From Loigolactobacillus zhaoyuanensis (GTDB lineage: Bacteria; Bacillota; Bacilli; Lactobacillales; Lactobacillaceae): a stretch of 64,000 nucleotides of DNA. The stretch spans positions 1 through 64,000 of the forward strand of contig NZ_RHOE01000006.1 of NCBI RefSeq assembly GCF_003946385.1, written 5' to 3'. Under the pieces are notes generated by a model, which worked only from the letters and a program-made list of their open reading frames with translations, did not search any database and had not been told where the DNA came from. Each line of letters begins with the position of its first letter. The first letter of the stretch is position 1. The translations under genes were made by a program, and so were the position numbers. This document shows, in pieces, positions 9,358 through 18,269 of the stretch.

Positions 9358-10658
9358 TGACATTGCAACAACAAGTTAAAGCAGCACAAGCTGAGATGAC
9401 CCAAGGCATGTTGTATGAGGTTGGTGATCGGGTTGGTTTATTGCGCCAAGTTTTAGCAGTACTAGGTCACCCAGAGAATGATTTTAAAATCATCCATATT
9501 GCTGGTACTAACGGTAAAGGTTCGACAACGCAAATGTTACGGACGATTCTAACCACAGCTGGCTATCGTAGTGGCGCATTTATGAGCCCATACTTGCGTG
9601 ATCCATTTGAACAAATGACTACCGATGGCCAAGCTATTACGGCGGCAGAATTTTTAGCTACGTTCACACAAGTTAAACAGGCCTTAGTCCAATTAAATTT
9701 GACACCGGCTGCTTTGTCAGAGTTTGAATGGTATTTTATTTTAGCAATGGTCCATTTTCAGCGGCAACACGTTGACTGGGCGGTGATTGAAACTGGACTT
9801 GGTGGTGAGTTTGATGCCACTAATGCACTAGAACAGCTTGAATTGGTTATCTTCACCAAAATCGCCTATGATCATATGGCCTTATTAGGCGCCACCTTAA
9901 CTGCAATTGCGACAACCAAGAGTAAAATTATGCGGCCAATGGTGCCAGTGGTCAGTTATCCACAACAAGCACTTGAAGCTGAAGTCGTATTAAAGCAAGC
10001 AGCACAACAAAATCAGGCACCATTTTGGCAAACTCAAGAATTAACGTATCAAATCGAACAGTTTGATTTAACGGGGATGACGGTCAGCTTAAGTAGTGAA
10101 CTGTTTACTTGGTCGCATTTAAAATTAAGCTTAGCCGGTGAGTTTCAAGTGGCTAATTTAGTAACCGTCCTGACTGCTGTGCGGGTGCTACAGGCACAAT
10201 TGGGATTATCCACAGCAGTGATTCGGCAAGCTTTGTTGCAGGTGCATTTACCTGGGCGCTTACAAGTGATTGGCCACGCGCCTACAGTATTATTGGATGG
10301 CGCGCACAATCCGGATGGTAGTCAAGCAGTGGTCACCACATTGCAACGATTAGCGCCACAACGACCGGTGACCCTAGTATTAGGTATGTTGCGCGATAAG
10401 AACTACCGGAAAATGTTGCACATACTGTTACCCAGCGCAACCCGCGTCGTTGTGACCACACCCAATAATCCGCAACGCCAATTACCAGCAAATGAGTTGG
10501 CAACCGCTTGTCGTCAAATTGCACCACACTTACCACTAACGGTTTGTGCAGTGCCACAACAGGCATTACAAGTCGCCCGGCAACAAGCGACAGCTGATGA
10601 ATTAATTGTCGTCACCGGCTCTTTTTATTTAGTGAAGGAGTTGTTACCAGATGCTTGA
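9357..10658 (+). CDS. folC: Folylpolyglutamate synthase / dihydrofolate synthase
   Basis: Adds glutamate to dihydropteroate and/or folates. The 433-residue Mur-ligase-fold protein has the P-loop HIAGTNGKGSTTQML, the omega-loop region SPYLRDPFEQM, ETGLGGEFDATN and the C-terminal LLDGAHNPDG. It starts on the last base of the folE stop (TAATGA) and overlaps the next gene by 8 bases. With a single folC visible here, which reaction dominates cannot be told. Confidence 0.93.
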   Translation: MTLQQQVKAAQAEMTQGMLYEVGDRVGLLRQVLAVLGHPENDFKIIHIAGTNGKGSTTQMLRTILTTAGYRSGAFMSPYLRDPFEQMTTDGQAITAAEFLATFTQVKQALVQLNLTPAALSEFEWYFILAMVHFQRQHVDWAVIETGLGGEFDATNALEQLELVIFTKIAYDHMALLGATLTAIATTKSKIMRPMVPVVSYPQQALEAEVVLKQAAQQNQAPFWQTQELTYQIEQFDLTGMTVSLSSELFTWSHLKLSLAGEFQVANLVTVLTAVRVLQAQLGLSTAVIRQALLQVHLPGRLQVIGHAPTVLLDGAHNPDGSQAVVTTLQRLAPQRPVTLVLGMLRDKNYRKMLHILLPSATRVVVTTPNNPQRQLPANELATACRQIAPHLPLTVCAVPQQALQVARQQATADELIVVTGSFYLVKELLPDA

Positions 10659-11223
10659 ACAGCCAATTCTATTAGCGTCGCACAACACCGGTAAACTAGC
10701 CGAACTGCGTGAATTATTTAGCCAACATCAAATTTCATTGCGTGGCTATACGACGCAAATACCAAAATTAACCTTTTCCGCAGAAGGCGCTGATTACTGG
10801 CAAAATGCAGCGAGCAAAGCAGCACAGGTGGCTGCTTTTTGCCAGTTGCCAGTGCTAGGGGATGATTCAGGGCTTGATTTAGCTGCTTTTCCAGGTGAAT
10901 TCGGTGTTTATACAGCACGAACACTGGCACAGCAACCATTAGCGGCGAATGATTATCTGCTAGAACGATTAAAAAATATTGACCAACGAACGATCACGTT
11001 ACATAGCTACTTGGTCTTGCAGATCGGTGCCCGCCGGCTACAGGCACATGGTAGTTTGACGGCGCAAGTCGGATTGCAAGCACAAGGCAGCTTAAGTGGT
11101 GGCTTTGATCGCTTAGTTTATATACCACAATTAGGCCAAACATTGGCTCAGTTACCAGCGCCGATCCGCGCACAATACAGCCACCGCGGACGGGCAGTTG
11201 CCGCATTATTAGCACAACTATAG
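10651..11223 (+). CDS. HAM1/RdgB-like NTP pyrophosphatase of the folate cluster
   Basis: 190 residues with the HAM1 signature ASHNTGKLAELRELF, ENAASKAAQ-like spacing, GDDSGLDLAAFPGEFGVYTAR and YSHRGRAVAAL, but GGFDRLVYIP replaces the canonical GFGYDPLF. Similar genes sit in folate clusters of other lactobacilli, and a role in dephosphorylating dihydroneopterin triphosphate, a step otherwise missing here, is an attractive inference. Alternatively it is just a second house-cleaning enzyme. Confidence 0.75.
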   Translation: MLEQPILLASHNTGKLAELRELFSQHQISLRGYTTQIPKLTFSAEGADYWQNAASKAAQVAAFCQLPVLGDDSGLDLAAFPGEFGVYTARTLAQQPLAANDYLLERLKNIDQRTITLHSYLVLQIGARRLQAHGSLTAQVGLQAQGSLSGGFDRLVYIPQLGQTLAQLPAPIRAQYSHRGRAVAALLAQL

Positions 11224-11291
11224 GTAAATATTTATGCTCAAACTGTCGCCGCAACTTAAATTAGGGATTTTAAAAAAAGACTAATTAGCGG

Positions 11292-11297
11292 TACAAT
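11292..11297 (+). promoter_or_regulatory. -10 element of the luxS promoter
   Basis: TACAAT at 11292-11297 lies about 48 nt before the luxS start in an otherwise AT-rich spacer; no good -35 is evident. Confidence 0.45.
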
Positions 11298-11344
11298 GAA
11301 CTTAGCGCATTTTTTACGCAAATGATTAATTGGAGGAATCAACA

Positions 11345-11830
11345 ATGGCAGAAGTCGAAAGTTTTGCTTTAGATCATACTAAAGTAAAAGCACCTTATGT
11401 TCGTTTAATTACAACTGAATCTGGTGCTAAAGGTGACGAAATTCAAAATTACGATCTACGTTTGGTTCAACCTAATGAAAATGCAATTCCAACCGCAGGC
11501 TTACACACAATTGAACATATGTTGGCCGGTTTATTACGTGATCGTCTAGATGGCGTGATCGATTGTTCACCATTTGGTTGCCGGACAGGCTTTCATTTGA
11601 TTCTTTGGGGTCGCCACAAGCCAGAAGATGTTGCGGCTGCTTTGAAGGGCGCACTGGAATTTATCGCTGGACCAGCAACTTGGGATGATGTCCAAGGTAC
11701 TGATATTACCAGTTGTGGTAACTATCGCGATCACTCATTATTTTCTGCTAAAGAATGGTCGAAAAAGATTCTTGAAGAGGGCATTAGTTCAGATCCATTT
11801 GAACGTCGCGTAGTTAAAACTTCATTGTAA
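11345..11830 (+). CDS. luxS: S-ribosylhomocysteine lyase
   Basis: Splits S-ribosylhomocysteine to homocysteine and the AI-2 precursor DPD, recycling the methyl cycle. 161 residues; metal ligands are His54 and His58 in HTIEH and Cys124 in TSCGNY, and the catalytic Cys79 lies in FGCRTGF. The ATG follows GGAGGAATCAACA. It is monocistronic between its own promoter and a bidirectional terminator. Homocysteine links it to the metA-metY pair at 16-18 kb. Confidence 0.97.
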   Translation: MAEVESFALDHTKVKAPYVRLITTESGAKGDEIQNYDLRLVQPNENAIPTAGLHTIEHMLAGLLRDRLDGVIDCSPFGCRTGFHLILWGRHKPEDVAAALKGALEFIAGPATWDDVQGTDITSCGNYRDHSLFSAKEWSKKILEEGISSDPFERRVVKTSL

Positions 11831-11834
11831 AATA

Positions 11835-11863
11835 AAAAAGCGTGAGTAGCGATCACGCTTTTT
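11835..11863. terminator. Bidirectional terminator luxS / mntR
   Basis: AAAAAGCGTGA (11835-11845) pairs with TCACGCTTTTT (11853-11863) between two convergent genes. Confidence 0.88.
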
Positions 11864-11871
11864 GTGCATTC

Positions 11872-12543
11872 TTATTGGGTTAAGGTGGCTCCATTTTCAT
11901 CAGTGACAAAAATATTATGGGCCGCTTTGAAACTGATATTGAATTCTTGCCCCGCAGCAGTAGTCACACTAATTGGACCATCAAATGGTTCGTGCTTAAC
12001 GACGGTGACCTTGGTTTCTAATGCTAGCTTGATATCCGCTAAATAAATCAACAAGTCATGATCATCGATAAAACGTTCGATCGTAACTGTTTGTGCGTCT
12101 GGGATCTCAGCTAATACGGTATAACTCTCTTCCTGAAAATGGCCATTTTGGTCGGGGATCACACCGCCATGGGGACAATGCTTGGGAAAGCCAAGAAACT
12201 TGTCTAACCGCGCCAATAATTTAGGGCTGGTGACGTGTTCCAAAACTTCCGCCTCAGGATGAATATCCGGAAGCGCGAATGCTAAATCATTTGCCAAGAA
12301 AGTTTCCCAAAGGCGATGTTTACGAATCAATAAAATGGCTTGATCTAAACCAGCTTTAGTTAAAGCAATGTCATGATAGGGTCTGTGCGTCACTAAATTT
12401 TCCTTTTTAAGCTTGCTGACCATCTCAGTAACTGAACCGGCGGCAATCCCTAAAGCCAGCGAAATCTGCTTATTAGAGACTTCCTTTTTTGCACCGCCTA
12501 ATTCAAAAATAATTTTCAGATAATCTTCCTTGATCGGCGTCAT
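11872..12543 (-). CDS. mntR: DtxR/MntR-family metal-dependent repressor with C-terminal FeoA-like domain
   Basis: 223 residues. An N-terminal winged helix (EDYLKIIFELGG, VSNKQISLALGIAAGSVTEMVSKL) is followed by the metal-binding/dimerisation region with RKHRLWETFL, HPEAEVLEHV and a GFPKHCPHGGVIP motif, and by a FeoA/SH3-like domain (about 155-223). Such proteins repress manganese or iron uptake genes when metal-loaded. No transporter gene is adjacent, so the target is unknown. The ATG at 12543 is preferred; an upstream GTG (12555) lies only one base from GGAG. Confidence 0.85.
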   Translation of the reverse strand: MTPIKEDYLKIIFELGGAKKEVSNKQISLALGIAAGSVTEMVSKLKKENLVTHRPYHDIALTKAGLDQAILLIRKHRLWETFLANDLAFALPDIHPEAEVLEHVTSPKLLARLDKFLGFPKHCPHGGVIPDQNGHFQEESYTVLAEIPDAQTVTIERFIDDHDLLIYLADIKLALETKVTVVKHEPFDGPISVTTAAGQEFNISFKAAHNIFVTDENGATLTQ

Positions 12544-12596
12544 TGACGTTATCACGCTCCTGTAGAAAGTTTTTGCCGTAGAATTTCACTTCCATC

Positions 12597-12625
12597 ATTA
12601 TAACGCAATTTCAATGTAGGTAACA
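12597..12625 (-). promoter_or_regulatory. Promoter of the mntR-like gene
   Basis: On the minus strand TGTTAC and TATAAT are separated by 17 nt, ending about 54 nt before the start codon. Confidence 0.5.
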
Positions 12626-12672
12626 GTAAAATCAAAATGGGTTAGCTATTTATGCTCATTATTTTGTCTTAA

Positions 12673-12744
12673 TTGTAATCTGTTTGTCGCACTAAACGGT
12701 AACTACTGAATTTTCAAGCCTTTTTCATCACAAACAGATTACAA
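12673..12744. repeat. 15-bp inverted repeat, WalR-box-like, upstream of the NlpC/P60 gene
   Basis: TTGTAATCTGTTTGT (12673-12687) recurs inverted at 12730-12744 with a 42-nt spacer. Each arm contains TGTAAT-N5-TGT, close to the WalR consensus TGTWAH-N5-TGTWAH. The spacer is too long for a simple hairpin terminator and no T-run follows, so paired operator sites fit better. Regulation by WalRK is inferred from the motif and the wall-hydrolase target. Confidence 0.6.
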
Positions 12745-12767
12745 ATTCCGCACGAAGGGATAAATAC

Positions 12768-12796
12768 TGTAAATTTTTCTTAAAGTACGTTATACT
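12768..12796 (+). promoter_or_regulatory. Promoter of the NlpC/P60 hydrolase gene
   Basis: TATACT at 12791-12796 is a good -10; the position 17 nt upstream reads TGTAAA, a poor -35, which fits a promoter needing an activator. About 98 nt of leader precede the TTG start. Confidence 0.55.
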
Positions 12797-12894
12797 AAAG
12801 TTCGAAAGTACGGGGACCCAAGTTGTTCCCAGTTTAGTTCTTTTAGTGATAAAGTACACTATCCTAATCTAGGCATAACAAGGAGGCTGTTATA

Positions 12895-14385
12895 TTGTCA
12901 AAAGTAAAATCAAAGTCTAAAAGTCATTTATCTACATACTTGGCTGCTGGTGTTGTCGGCTTAGCAGGTGCAACACTTGCAGGTGCACAACAGGCACAAG
13001 CCGCGCAAACGGCTGAAGTCACTTATCAAAATGGTGCAACCACAGTTTGGAGCAATCCAAATACTGGTCAAAAACCTACCCGCTACCTAACTGAAGGCCA
13101 AGCCGTTAATATTCAGGCTACAAAACAAGTCTTTGGCGAGAAATGGTACCAAATCGGTAATGATGAATGGGTTCCGGCTAAATATTTCAAAGCCGCAGCT
13201 ACTGAAAAAGTTGCTGCTAAAACAAGCGACACGGTAACTGGTAACTACAACGAAGGCGCAATTACGATTTGGACTTCACCAACTAGTGGTGCCGCTACTG
13301 GTAACTACATGGTTTACGGTCAAACTAAGTCAGCTACTGAAAAAGTTCAAGTTGGTAGTATCACTTGGTATAAGATCGGTGACAATGCATGGGTACCAAG
13401 TGCTTACGTTGCCTATAACAATACAGATTTAACTGGTGTTAAACCAGCTGCAAGTACAAATCTACAGGCGACTTCTGCAGCTACTGATCAACAATCAGCA
13501 GCTACCGCTAGCGCTAATGCTGCTAGTGAAGCAGCTCAGTCAGCGGCTACAGCCAGCGCTAACGCTGCTAGTGAGGCAACTGCACAATCATTGGCTGCCG
13601 CAAGTACTGCTGCTGCCAACGCAGCTTCAGCTGAGGCCGCTCAACAAACTGCAGCTCAATCAGCAGCCACAGCCAGTGCTAACGCTGCACAATCTGAAGC
13701 AGCTCAATCAGCAGCTACAGCCAGCGCTAACGCTGCTTCAACTGCAGCTGCTAGTGAAGCAGCTCAATCAGCAGCTACAGCCAGCGCTAATGCTGCACAA
13801 TCTGAAGCAGCTCAATCAGCAGCTACAGCCAGTGCTAACGCTGCACAATCTGAAGCAGCTCAATCAGCAGCTACGGCCAGTGCCAATGCTGCGCAATCAG
13901 CTGCAGCGGTACAACAAACAACTAACCAAAATAATGCTGCACAGGCATCTAATTCGGCTTCTCAAGTTACGAACAATAACTCGTCAGCTGGTAGTTCTGC
14001 CAGTAACAGTACTAATTACGGTACTGGTGCTCAAGCCGCGATCTCAGCAGCTGAATCACAGATTGGCGTGAATTATGTTTGGGGTGGCTCTACACCTGGT
14101 GTAGGCTTGGATTGCTCTGGCTTGACTCAATATGCGCTAGCTCAAGCTGGTGTTTCAATTGGCCGAGTAACTACCGCGCAGGAAAGTGCTGGTAGCAAAA
14201 TTTCAATCAGTCAATTACAACCTGGTGACTTAGTTTTCTGGGGTAGCGCTGGCGCAACTTATCACGTTGCTCTTTATATTGGTAATAACCAATATATCAA
14301 TGCACCTCAACCTGGTGAAACAGTTAAAATTGCTTCAATCAGTAGTTACTTCATGCCATCGTTTGGTGTGCATATCAACTATTAA
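12895..14385 (+). CDS. Secreted NlpC/P60 peptidoglycan endopeptidase with SH3-like repeats and Ala/Ser linker
   Basis: 496 residues. A basic start and hydrophobic core end in AQAAQT (signal peptide, cleavage near 37). Two SH3/SLAP-like modules (about 38-100 and 110-170; each with VW or IW, GQ and WYKIG..WVP) likely bind wall. A low-complexity Ala/Ser/Gln linker (about 185-350) joins them to the NlpC/P60 domain (about 375-496). The catalytic Cys407 is in LDCSGL and His457 in YHVALYIG. It should cut peptide stems and help separate daughter cells. The TTG start follows AAGGAGGCTGTTATA. Confidence 0.92.
   Translation: MSKVKSKSKSHLSTYLAAGVVGLAGATLAGAQQAQAAQTAEVTYQNGATTVWSNPNTGQKPTRYLTEGQAVNIQATKQVFGEKWYQIGNDEWVPAKYFKAAATEKVAAKTSDTVTGNYNEGAITIWTSPTSGAATGNYMVYGQTKSATEKVQVGSITWYKIGDNAWVPSAYVAYNNTDLTGVKPAASTNLQATSAATDQQSAATASANAASEAAQSAATASANAASEATAQSLAAASTAAANAASAEAAQQTAAQSAATASANAAQSEAAQSAATASANAASTAAASEAAQSAATASANAAQSEAAQSAATASANAAQSEAAQSAATASANAAQSAAAVQQTTNQNNAAQASNSASQVTNNNSSAGSSASNSTNYGTGAQAAISAAESQIGVNYVWGGSTPGVGLDCSGLTQYALAQAGVSIGRVTTAQESAGSKISISQLQPGDLVFWGSAGATYHVALYIGNNQYINAPQPGETVKIASISSYFMPSFGVHINY
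13495..13910 (+). repeat. In-frame 48-bp tandem repeats coding Ala/Ser/Gln linker
   Basis: The unit encodes SAATASANAAQSEAAQ (16 residues) with diverged early copies and nearly identical late copies between about 13660 and 13900. Such repeats make flexible surface linkers and can change in number by slippage. Confidence 0.85.
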
Positions 14386-14395
14386 TTTAAATAAT

Positions 14396-14431
14396 AAAAG
14401 CCTTGCGTTCACTGAAACGCAAGGCTTTTTT
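14396..14431. terminator. Bidirectional terminator
   Basis: AAAAGCCTTGCGTT (14396-14409) pairs perfectly with AACGCAAGGCTTTT (14416-14429), followed by T's, between the convergent NlpC/P60 and LCP genes. Confidence 0.92.
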
Positions 14432-14447
14432 GTTTACATTCAATTAT

Positions 14448-15521
14448 TTATTGGGCCATTGTCGTGGTAAAGTCATTGCTGATGTAGAACAGCTGATTAT
14501 TGGTACCATCAAAATAAGGATTGAGCTCGTTTTGGTAAACTTCGGCATTATCAACTTTTTCGCTACTGAGTCCGAGTTCATGGCGGATTTTAGAGGAAAC
14601 ACGATTTAGTTCTTTCGTTGAAGCGACTTGGTAAGAAGAATCATTGATCCAAGCATCTTGTCCTTGTAGTTGGTCGGACTTAATATTACCAGCTGTATTG
14701 CGGTAGTCGATCGTTAAAGTCTTTAAATCAGCAAAGGTAAGGTCGGTACGCATATTTTTGGCTAAATCACGCGTGATATCTTCGTATTTTAGTAGGATCT
14801 TTGGTTGCATTGCTTTTTTCAAAACTGCTTGGATAACTTGTTGCTGGCGCAGTTGTCGTCCGTAATCGCCACGTGGATCTTCATGCCGCATGCGGGAGTA
14901 CGCTAACGCTTGAGTGCCATTTAAGTGATGCATTCCTTTTTTAAATTTTTGACCGCCTGTCCAAACACTGGTAAACGAGAAAGGAATGTTGACATCGATA
15001 CCACCAACGTCGTTAACGATGGTTTTTAGTGCACTCATGTTGATGGTCATATAATAATCGATCGGCACATCCAGTAACTGGCCAACACTTTTAGCCGCCA
15101 TTTTTGTTCCGCCATAATTATAAGCGGCGTTGATTTTTTGCATATTACGCGGCTTGGCACCAATAAGTTCCGCTAGCGTGTCACGGGGCACACTAACTAA
15201 TTTAACGCGATTTTTAGTTGGATTGACGGTTGCCACAATGATCGTATCCGAATTACCTTTATATTTACGACCGTCAGCACCGGTATCTGCACCAAGTAAT
15301 AAAATTGAAAACGGCTTTTTCTGTGCAATTTTTTTTGAAGTTTTACCGATCGGTGTGTGCATATCAGTGACGGTATTACCAGCGTGTAAATAAAGCTTAT
15401 AGGTAAAAATTCCGATCAAAAAAATAACAATTGAGACCAGCAACAATATAATTTTAAAAAGCGAATGATTTTTTTTCGGTGGTTGTCGATTACTACGTGT
15501 AGGTGCATCGTTTTCTGACAT
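14448..15521 (-). CDS. LCP-family (LytR-CpsA-Psr) wall polymer ligase
   Basis: 357 residues: a basic cytoplasmic tail, one membrane helix (about 24-45) and an extracellular LCP domain from about 70. Family motifs are LLLGADTG, GNSDTIIVATVNP, SVPRDTL, INAAYNYGG, DVGGIDV and the arginine-rich AYSRMRHEDPRGDYGRQLRQQQVI. LCP proteins move teichoic acids or capsular polysaccharides from lipid carriers to peptidoglycan. The start MSENDAP is preceded by AGGAGGCTCCTC; an in-frame start further upstream lacks such a site. Confidence 0.9.
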   Translation of the reverse strand: MSENDAPTRSNRQPPKKNHSLFKIILLLVSIVIFLIGIFTYKLYLHAGNTVTDMHTPIGKTSKKIAQKKPFSILLLGADTGADGRKYKGNSDTIIVATVNPTKNRVKLVSVPRDTLAELIGAKPRNMQKINAAYNYGGTKMAAKSVGQLLDVPIDYYMTINMSALKTIVNDVGGIDVNIPFSFTSVWTGGQKFKKGMHHLNGTQALAYSRMRHEDPRGDYGRQLRQQQVIQAVLKKAMQPKILLKYEDITRDLAKNMRTDLTFADLKTLTIDYRNTAGNIKSDQLQGQDAWINDSSYQVASTKELNRVSSKIRHELGLSSEKVDNAEVYQNELNPYFDGTNNQLFYISNDFTTTMAQ

Positions 15522-15669
15522 GAGGAGCCTCCTGCATAATAATTGGGGCAGCAATTGAATTAATATATTTAGCATACGACTAAAATTGAATTACGCATGC
15601 AGCTGCCCGATTAAACGGTACTTATTTGTACGCTTAATTTAGATAGTAGAACTATGTAAGCTATCTTCT

Positions 15670-15697
15670 ATTATAGCGAAATCCTACTTAACTGCAA
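15670..15697 (-). promoter_or_regulatory. Promoter of the LCP gene
   Basis: Minus-strand TTGCAG-N16-TATAAT, about 150 nt upstream of the start. The leader between contains an inverted repeat (GGGCAGC near 15546, GCTGCCC near 15600). The first 200 bases of the 15522-16083 spacer hold nothing else that I can see. Confidence 0.5.
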
Positions 15698-15726
15698 TTT
15701 TATACCGAATTTTTGTTGATCAAAGC

Positions 15727-15755
15727 TTGACATGAGAAAATTATGATGATAATAT
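15727..15755 (+). promoter_or_regulatory. Promoter of the metA T-box leader
   Basis: TTGACA (15727-15732), a 17-nt spacer and TAATAT (15750-15755): a near-consensus vegetative promoter. Confidence 0.85.
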
Positions 15756-15761
15756 GGGTAA

Positions 15762-16050
15762 CAAGTTAAAGAATAATGATAAGCAATGAAGAGAAGAGTA
15801 AGTAAAGTTATCTTTTTTAGCGAACTTCGTCAGGTGCAAGGAAGTAGGATAACTTAACTGAAGATGGTCTTGGAGCTTGATAAATAGCGGTGACGCTGTT
15901 TATCCGTCGGCAAGCGTTATTTTGCGGAGTATAGTCTGTTTGATGTACTTGCTAAGATATTTGATTGTGAGATCAATGTAAATCAGGGTGGTAACGCGAA
16001 AGCTTTCGTCCCTAAACGTTTTAATACGTTTGGGGTGAAAGCTTTTTTTT
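15762..16050 (+). promoter_or_regulatory. Methionine T-box riboswitch leader
   Basis: The conserved T-box AGGGTGGTAACGCG lies at 15985-15998. Upstream, Stem I has AGAGTA, AGTTATC pairing with GATAACT, and GAAG-ATG-GTC presenting ATG (15864-15866) as the likely methionine specifier. Downstream AAAGCTTTC/GAAAGCTTT plus CCC-AAACG/CGTTT-GGG form the intrinsic terminator ending in a T-run at about 16042-16050. Uncharged tRNA-Met should favour the antiterminator and switch on metA-metY. Specifier identity is read from position and agrees with the downstream genes. Confidence 0.92.
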
Positions 16051-16083
16051 CACTCAATACTAAATTTGGGAGGTGGTCACTTG

Positions 16084-16926
16084 ATGTCTTTAAAGCACGA
16101 ATCGAGTAAACGGCTAGTATTTAACCAATTAGGTGCTAGTACGCAGCAAACGATCGATTTGGTTGTATTAAATTTAATGCCTAACAAATTAGAAACCGAA
16201 GGACAATTATTGGATCTATTTGCTGGCTTGCCGGAAAACTTAACGTTGACTTTCCTGTACCCGCAGACGCACCATTTTAAATCACCAATTTTACCTTATT
16301 TAAAAACTAGCTACGCCACGCTACCTGAAATTGCCGATAACGACTATGATGGCTTGATCATTACTGGCGCACCTGTAGAAACGCTGCCATACGCGGCAGT
16401 GGATTACTGGCAAGAATTCACAGAAATTCTGGATTGGGCGCAAGACCATGTGCGGCAGAACTTGTTCATTTGTTGGGCAGCACAGGCGGCTTTATATGCA
16501 CAATATGGAATTGAAAAATACGCAGTACGGCCTAAAGTTTTTGGGATTTTTGAACATCAAGCAGCTCAAGCCACACCATTATTAGCTAACGTACCGCATC
16601 GTTTCTATATGCCACATTCACGGCACACTACTTTACAGTCCAGTGATGTTCAAGCTCAAGCGGACCTGAATTTGCTGGTCGATGATGCTGATGTTGGGCC
16701 AGTGATCGTTCAAAGCCGTGATCAACGGCAAACTTTTATTACCGGCCATCCCGAATACTCGCAGAACACGTTGGCACAAGAATATCAGCGTGATCTGACT
16801 GATGGTATTCCAATCACTTTACCAGAGAACTATTTTTACGGTAACGATGCTAATGCGCAGGTTTTAGAGCGCTGGCATACTTCAGGACAACAAATTATTG
16901 CTAATTGGCTACAACAGTTAAACTAA
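16084..16926 (+). CDS. metA: Homoserine O-acetyltransferase (MetA family)
   Basis: Acylates homoserine for methionine synthesis. 280 residues with [16 protein letters not shown], the catalytic cysteine in [17 protein letters not shown] and ITGHPEY. The residue after TGAPV is Glu; published work on this family found Glu here marks acetyl-CoA use and Gly succinyl-CoA, so this should be an acetyltransferase despite the older succinyltransferase family name. The ATG at 16084 follows GGAGGTGGTCACTTG. It forms an operon with metY. Confidence 0.92.
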   Translation: MSLKHESSKRLVFNQLGASTQQTIDLVVLNLMPNKLETEGQLLDLFAGLPENLTLTFLYPQTHHFKSPILPYLKTSYATLPEIADNDYDGLIITGAPVETLPYAAVDYWQEFTEILDWAQDHVRQNLFICWAAQAALYAQYGIEKYAVRPKVFGIFEHQAAQATPLLANVPHRFYMPHSRHTTLQSSDVQAQADLNLLVDDADVGPVIVQSRDQRQTFITGHPEYSQNTLAQEYQRDLTDGIPITLPENYFYGNDANAQVLERWHTSGQQIIANWLQQLN

Positions 16927-16948
16927 AAAAATTAAAGAGGGTAATATT

Positions 16949-18226
16949 ATGTCAAAAGAATCATTACATTTCGAAACGTTGCAAGTTACTGCTGGTCAAA
17001 CAGTCGATGAAACAGGCGCGCGTGCCGTACCAATCTATCAGACCACGTCTTATGTCTTTAAAGATGCAGCCCAAGCAGCTGGACGCTTTGCCTTGACTGA
17101 TGCCGGTAATATTTATACACGGCTAACTAATCCGACGACTGACGTTTTAGAAAAAAGAGTTGCAGCCTTGGAAAATGGAACTGCTGGTGTCGCTTTAGCA
17201 ACTGGATCTGCGGCGATCACTGCGGCAATTCTTAACGTAGCGGATGCTGGTGACGAGATCGTCTCTGCCAGTACATTGTATGGTGGTACGTACGATCTGT
17301 TCAGTGTAACGTTGAAAAAATTAGGGATCACAACACATTTTGTTGATCCCGATGATCCAGCTAACTTTGAAACAGAAATCAATGAGCATACGAAAGCTTT
17401 GTATGTAGAAACCATTGGTAATCCAGGCATCAACTTGATCGATTTAGAGGCGGTTGCCGCCATTGCCCATAAACATGGCTTGATCCTGATCGCCGATAAT
17501 ACTTTTGGCACACCATATTTGATTCAACCCTTAGATCACGGCGTGGATGTTGTTGTCCATTCAGCAACTAAATTTATTGGTGGTCATGGCACGACCATGG
17601 GTGGCGTGATCGTAGAAAATGGTCAATTCGATTATGCAGCTAGTGGACGTTACGCTGGCTTTACTACCCCTGATCCACAATATAACGGCTTGGTCTGGAC
17701 AGATGTTGCGCCAGCGGCTTTTACCACTAAGGTGCGGGCACAAACTTTGCGTGATCTCGGTGGCACGATTAGCCCATTTAACTCATTCTTGCTGATTCAA
17801 GGATTAGAAAGCCTATCACTGCGAGTTGAACGCCATGTTAGCAATACCCGCAAAATCGTTAACTATTTAAATGAACATCCAAAGGTCGCTTGGGTCAACT
17901 ATCCTGAATTAGCTGATAGCCCATACCATGCGTTAGCGACGAAGTACTTCCCGAAAGGTGCTGGCTCGATCTTTACGATCGGTTTAAAAGGCGGCGAGGC
18001 TGCGGGTAAGGCACTGATCGAACATCTTGATCTATTCTCATTGTTAGCCAACGTTGGCGATGCCCATTCTTTGATCATTCATCCAGCTTCAACGACACAC
18101 GCTCAATTGAACGAAGCCGAATTGAAACAAACTGGTATTACACCAGACTTAATTCGCTTATCAATTGGGATTGAAAATGCTGATGATTTACTAGCTGACT
18201 TGGATCAGGCATTAGCACAGATTTAG
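16949..18226 (+). CDS. metY: O-acetylhomoserine sulfhydrylase (aminocarboxypropyltransferase)
   Basis: A PLP-dependent Cys/Met-metabolism enzyme of 425 residues that makes homocysteine from O-acetylhomoserine and sulfide. Motifs: [32 protein letters not shown], the PLP lysine in [11 protein letters not shown] and [17 protein letters not shown]. The length and the [10 protein letters not shown] motif match the MetY branch rather than cystathionine synthase. It follows metA by 22 nt, and the acetyl specificity of MetA supports the same substrate. Confidence 0.93.
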   Translation: MSKESLHFETLQVTAGQTVDETGARAVPIYQTTSYVFKDAAQAAGRFALTDAGNIYTRLTNPTTDVLEKRVAALENGTAGVALATGSAAITAAILNVADAGDEIVSASTLYGGTYDLFSVTLKKLGITTHFVDPDDPANFETEINEHTKALYVETIGNPGINLIDLEAVAAIAHKHGLILIADNTFGTPYLIQPLDHGVDVVVHSATKFIGGHGTTMGGVIVENGQFDYAASGRYAGFTTPDPQYNGLVWTDVAPAAFTTKVRAQTLRDLGGTISPFNSFLLIQGLESLSLRVERHVSNTRKIVNYLNEHPKVAWVNYPELADSPYHALATKYFPKGAGSIFTIGLKGGEAAGKALIEHLDLFSLLANVGDAHSLIIHPASTTHAQLNEAELKQTGITPDLIRLSIGIENADDLLADLDQALAQI

Positions 18227-18235
18227 TTAAACTTA

Positions 18236-18269
18236 AAAAATAACCAGCCAAATTTGGCTGGTTATTTTT
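18236..18269. terminator. Bidirectional terminator metY / DUF1149-like gene
   Basis: AATAACCAGCCAAA pairs with TTTGGCTGGTTATT, followed by T's; it lies between convergent genes. Confidence 0.9.

Noticed and set aside
13436-14071. A 211-codon open frame overlapping the NlpC/P60 gene in another plus-strand frame
   Set aside because: It is a by-product of the in-frame Ala/Ser repeats (Leu/Gln repeats), with no start signal.
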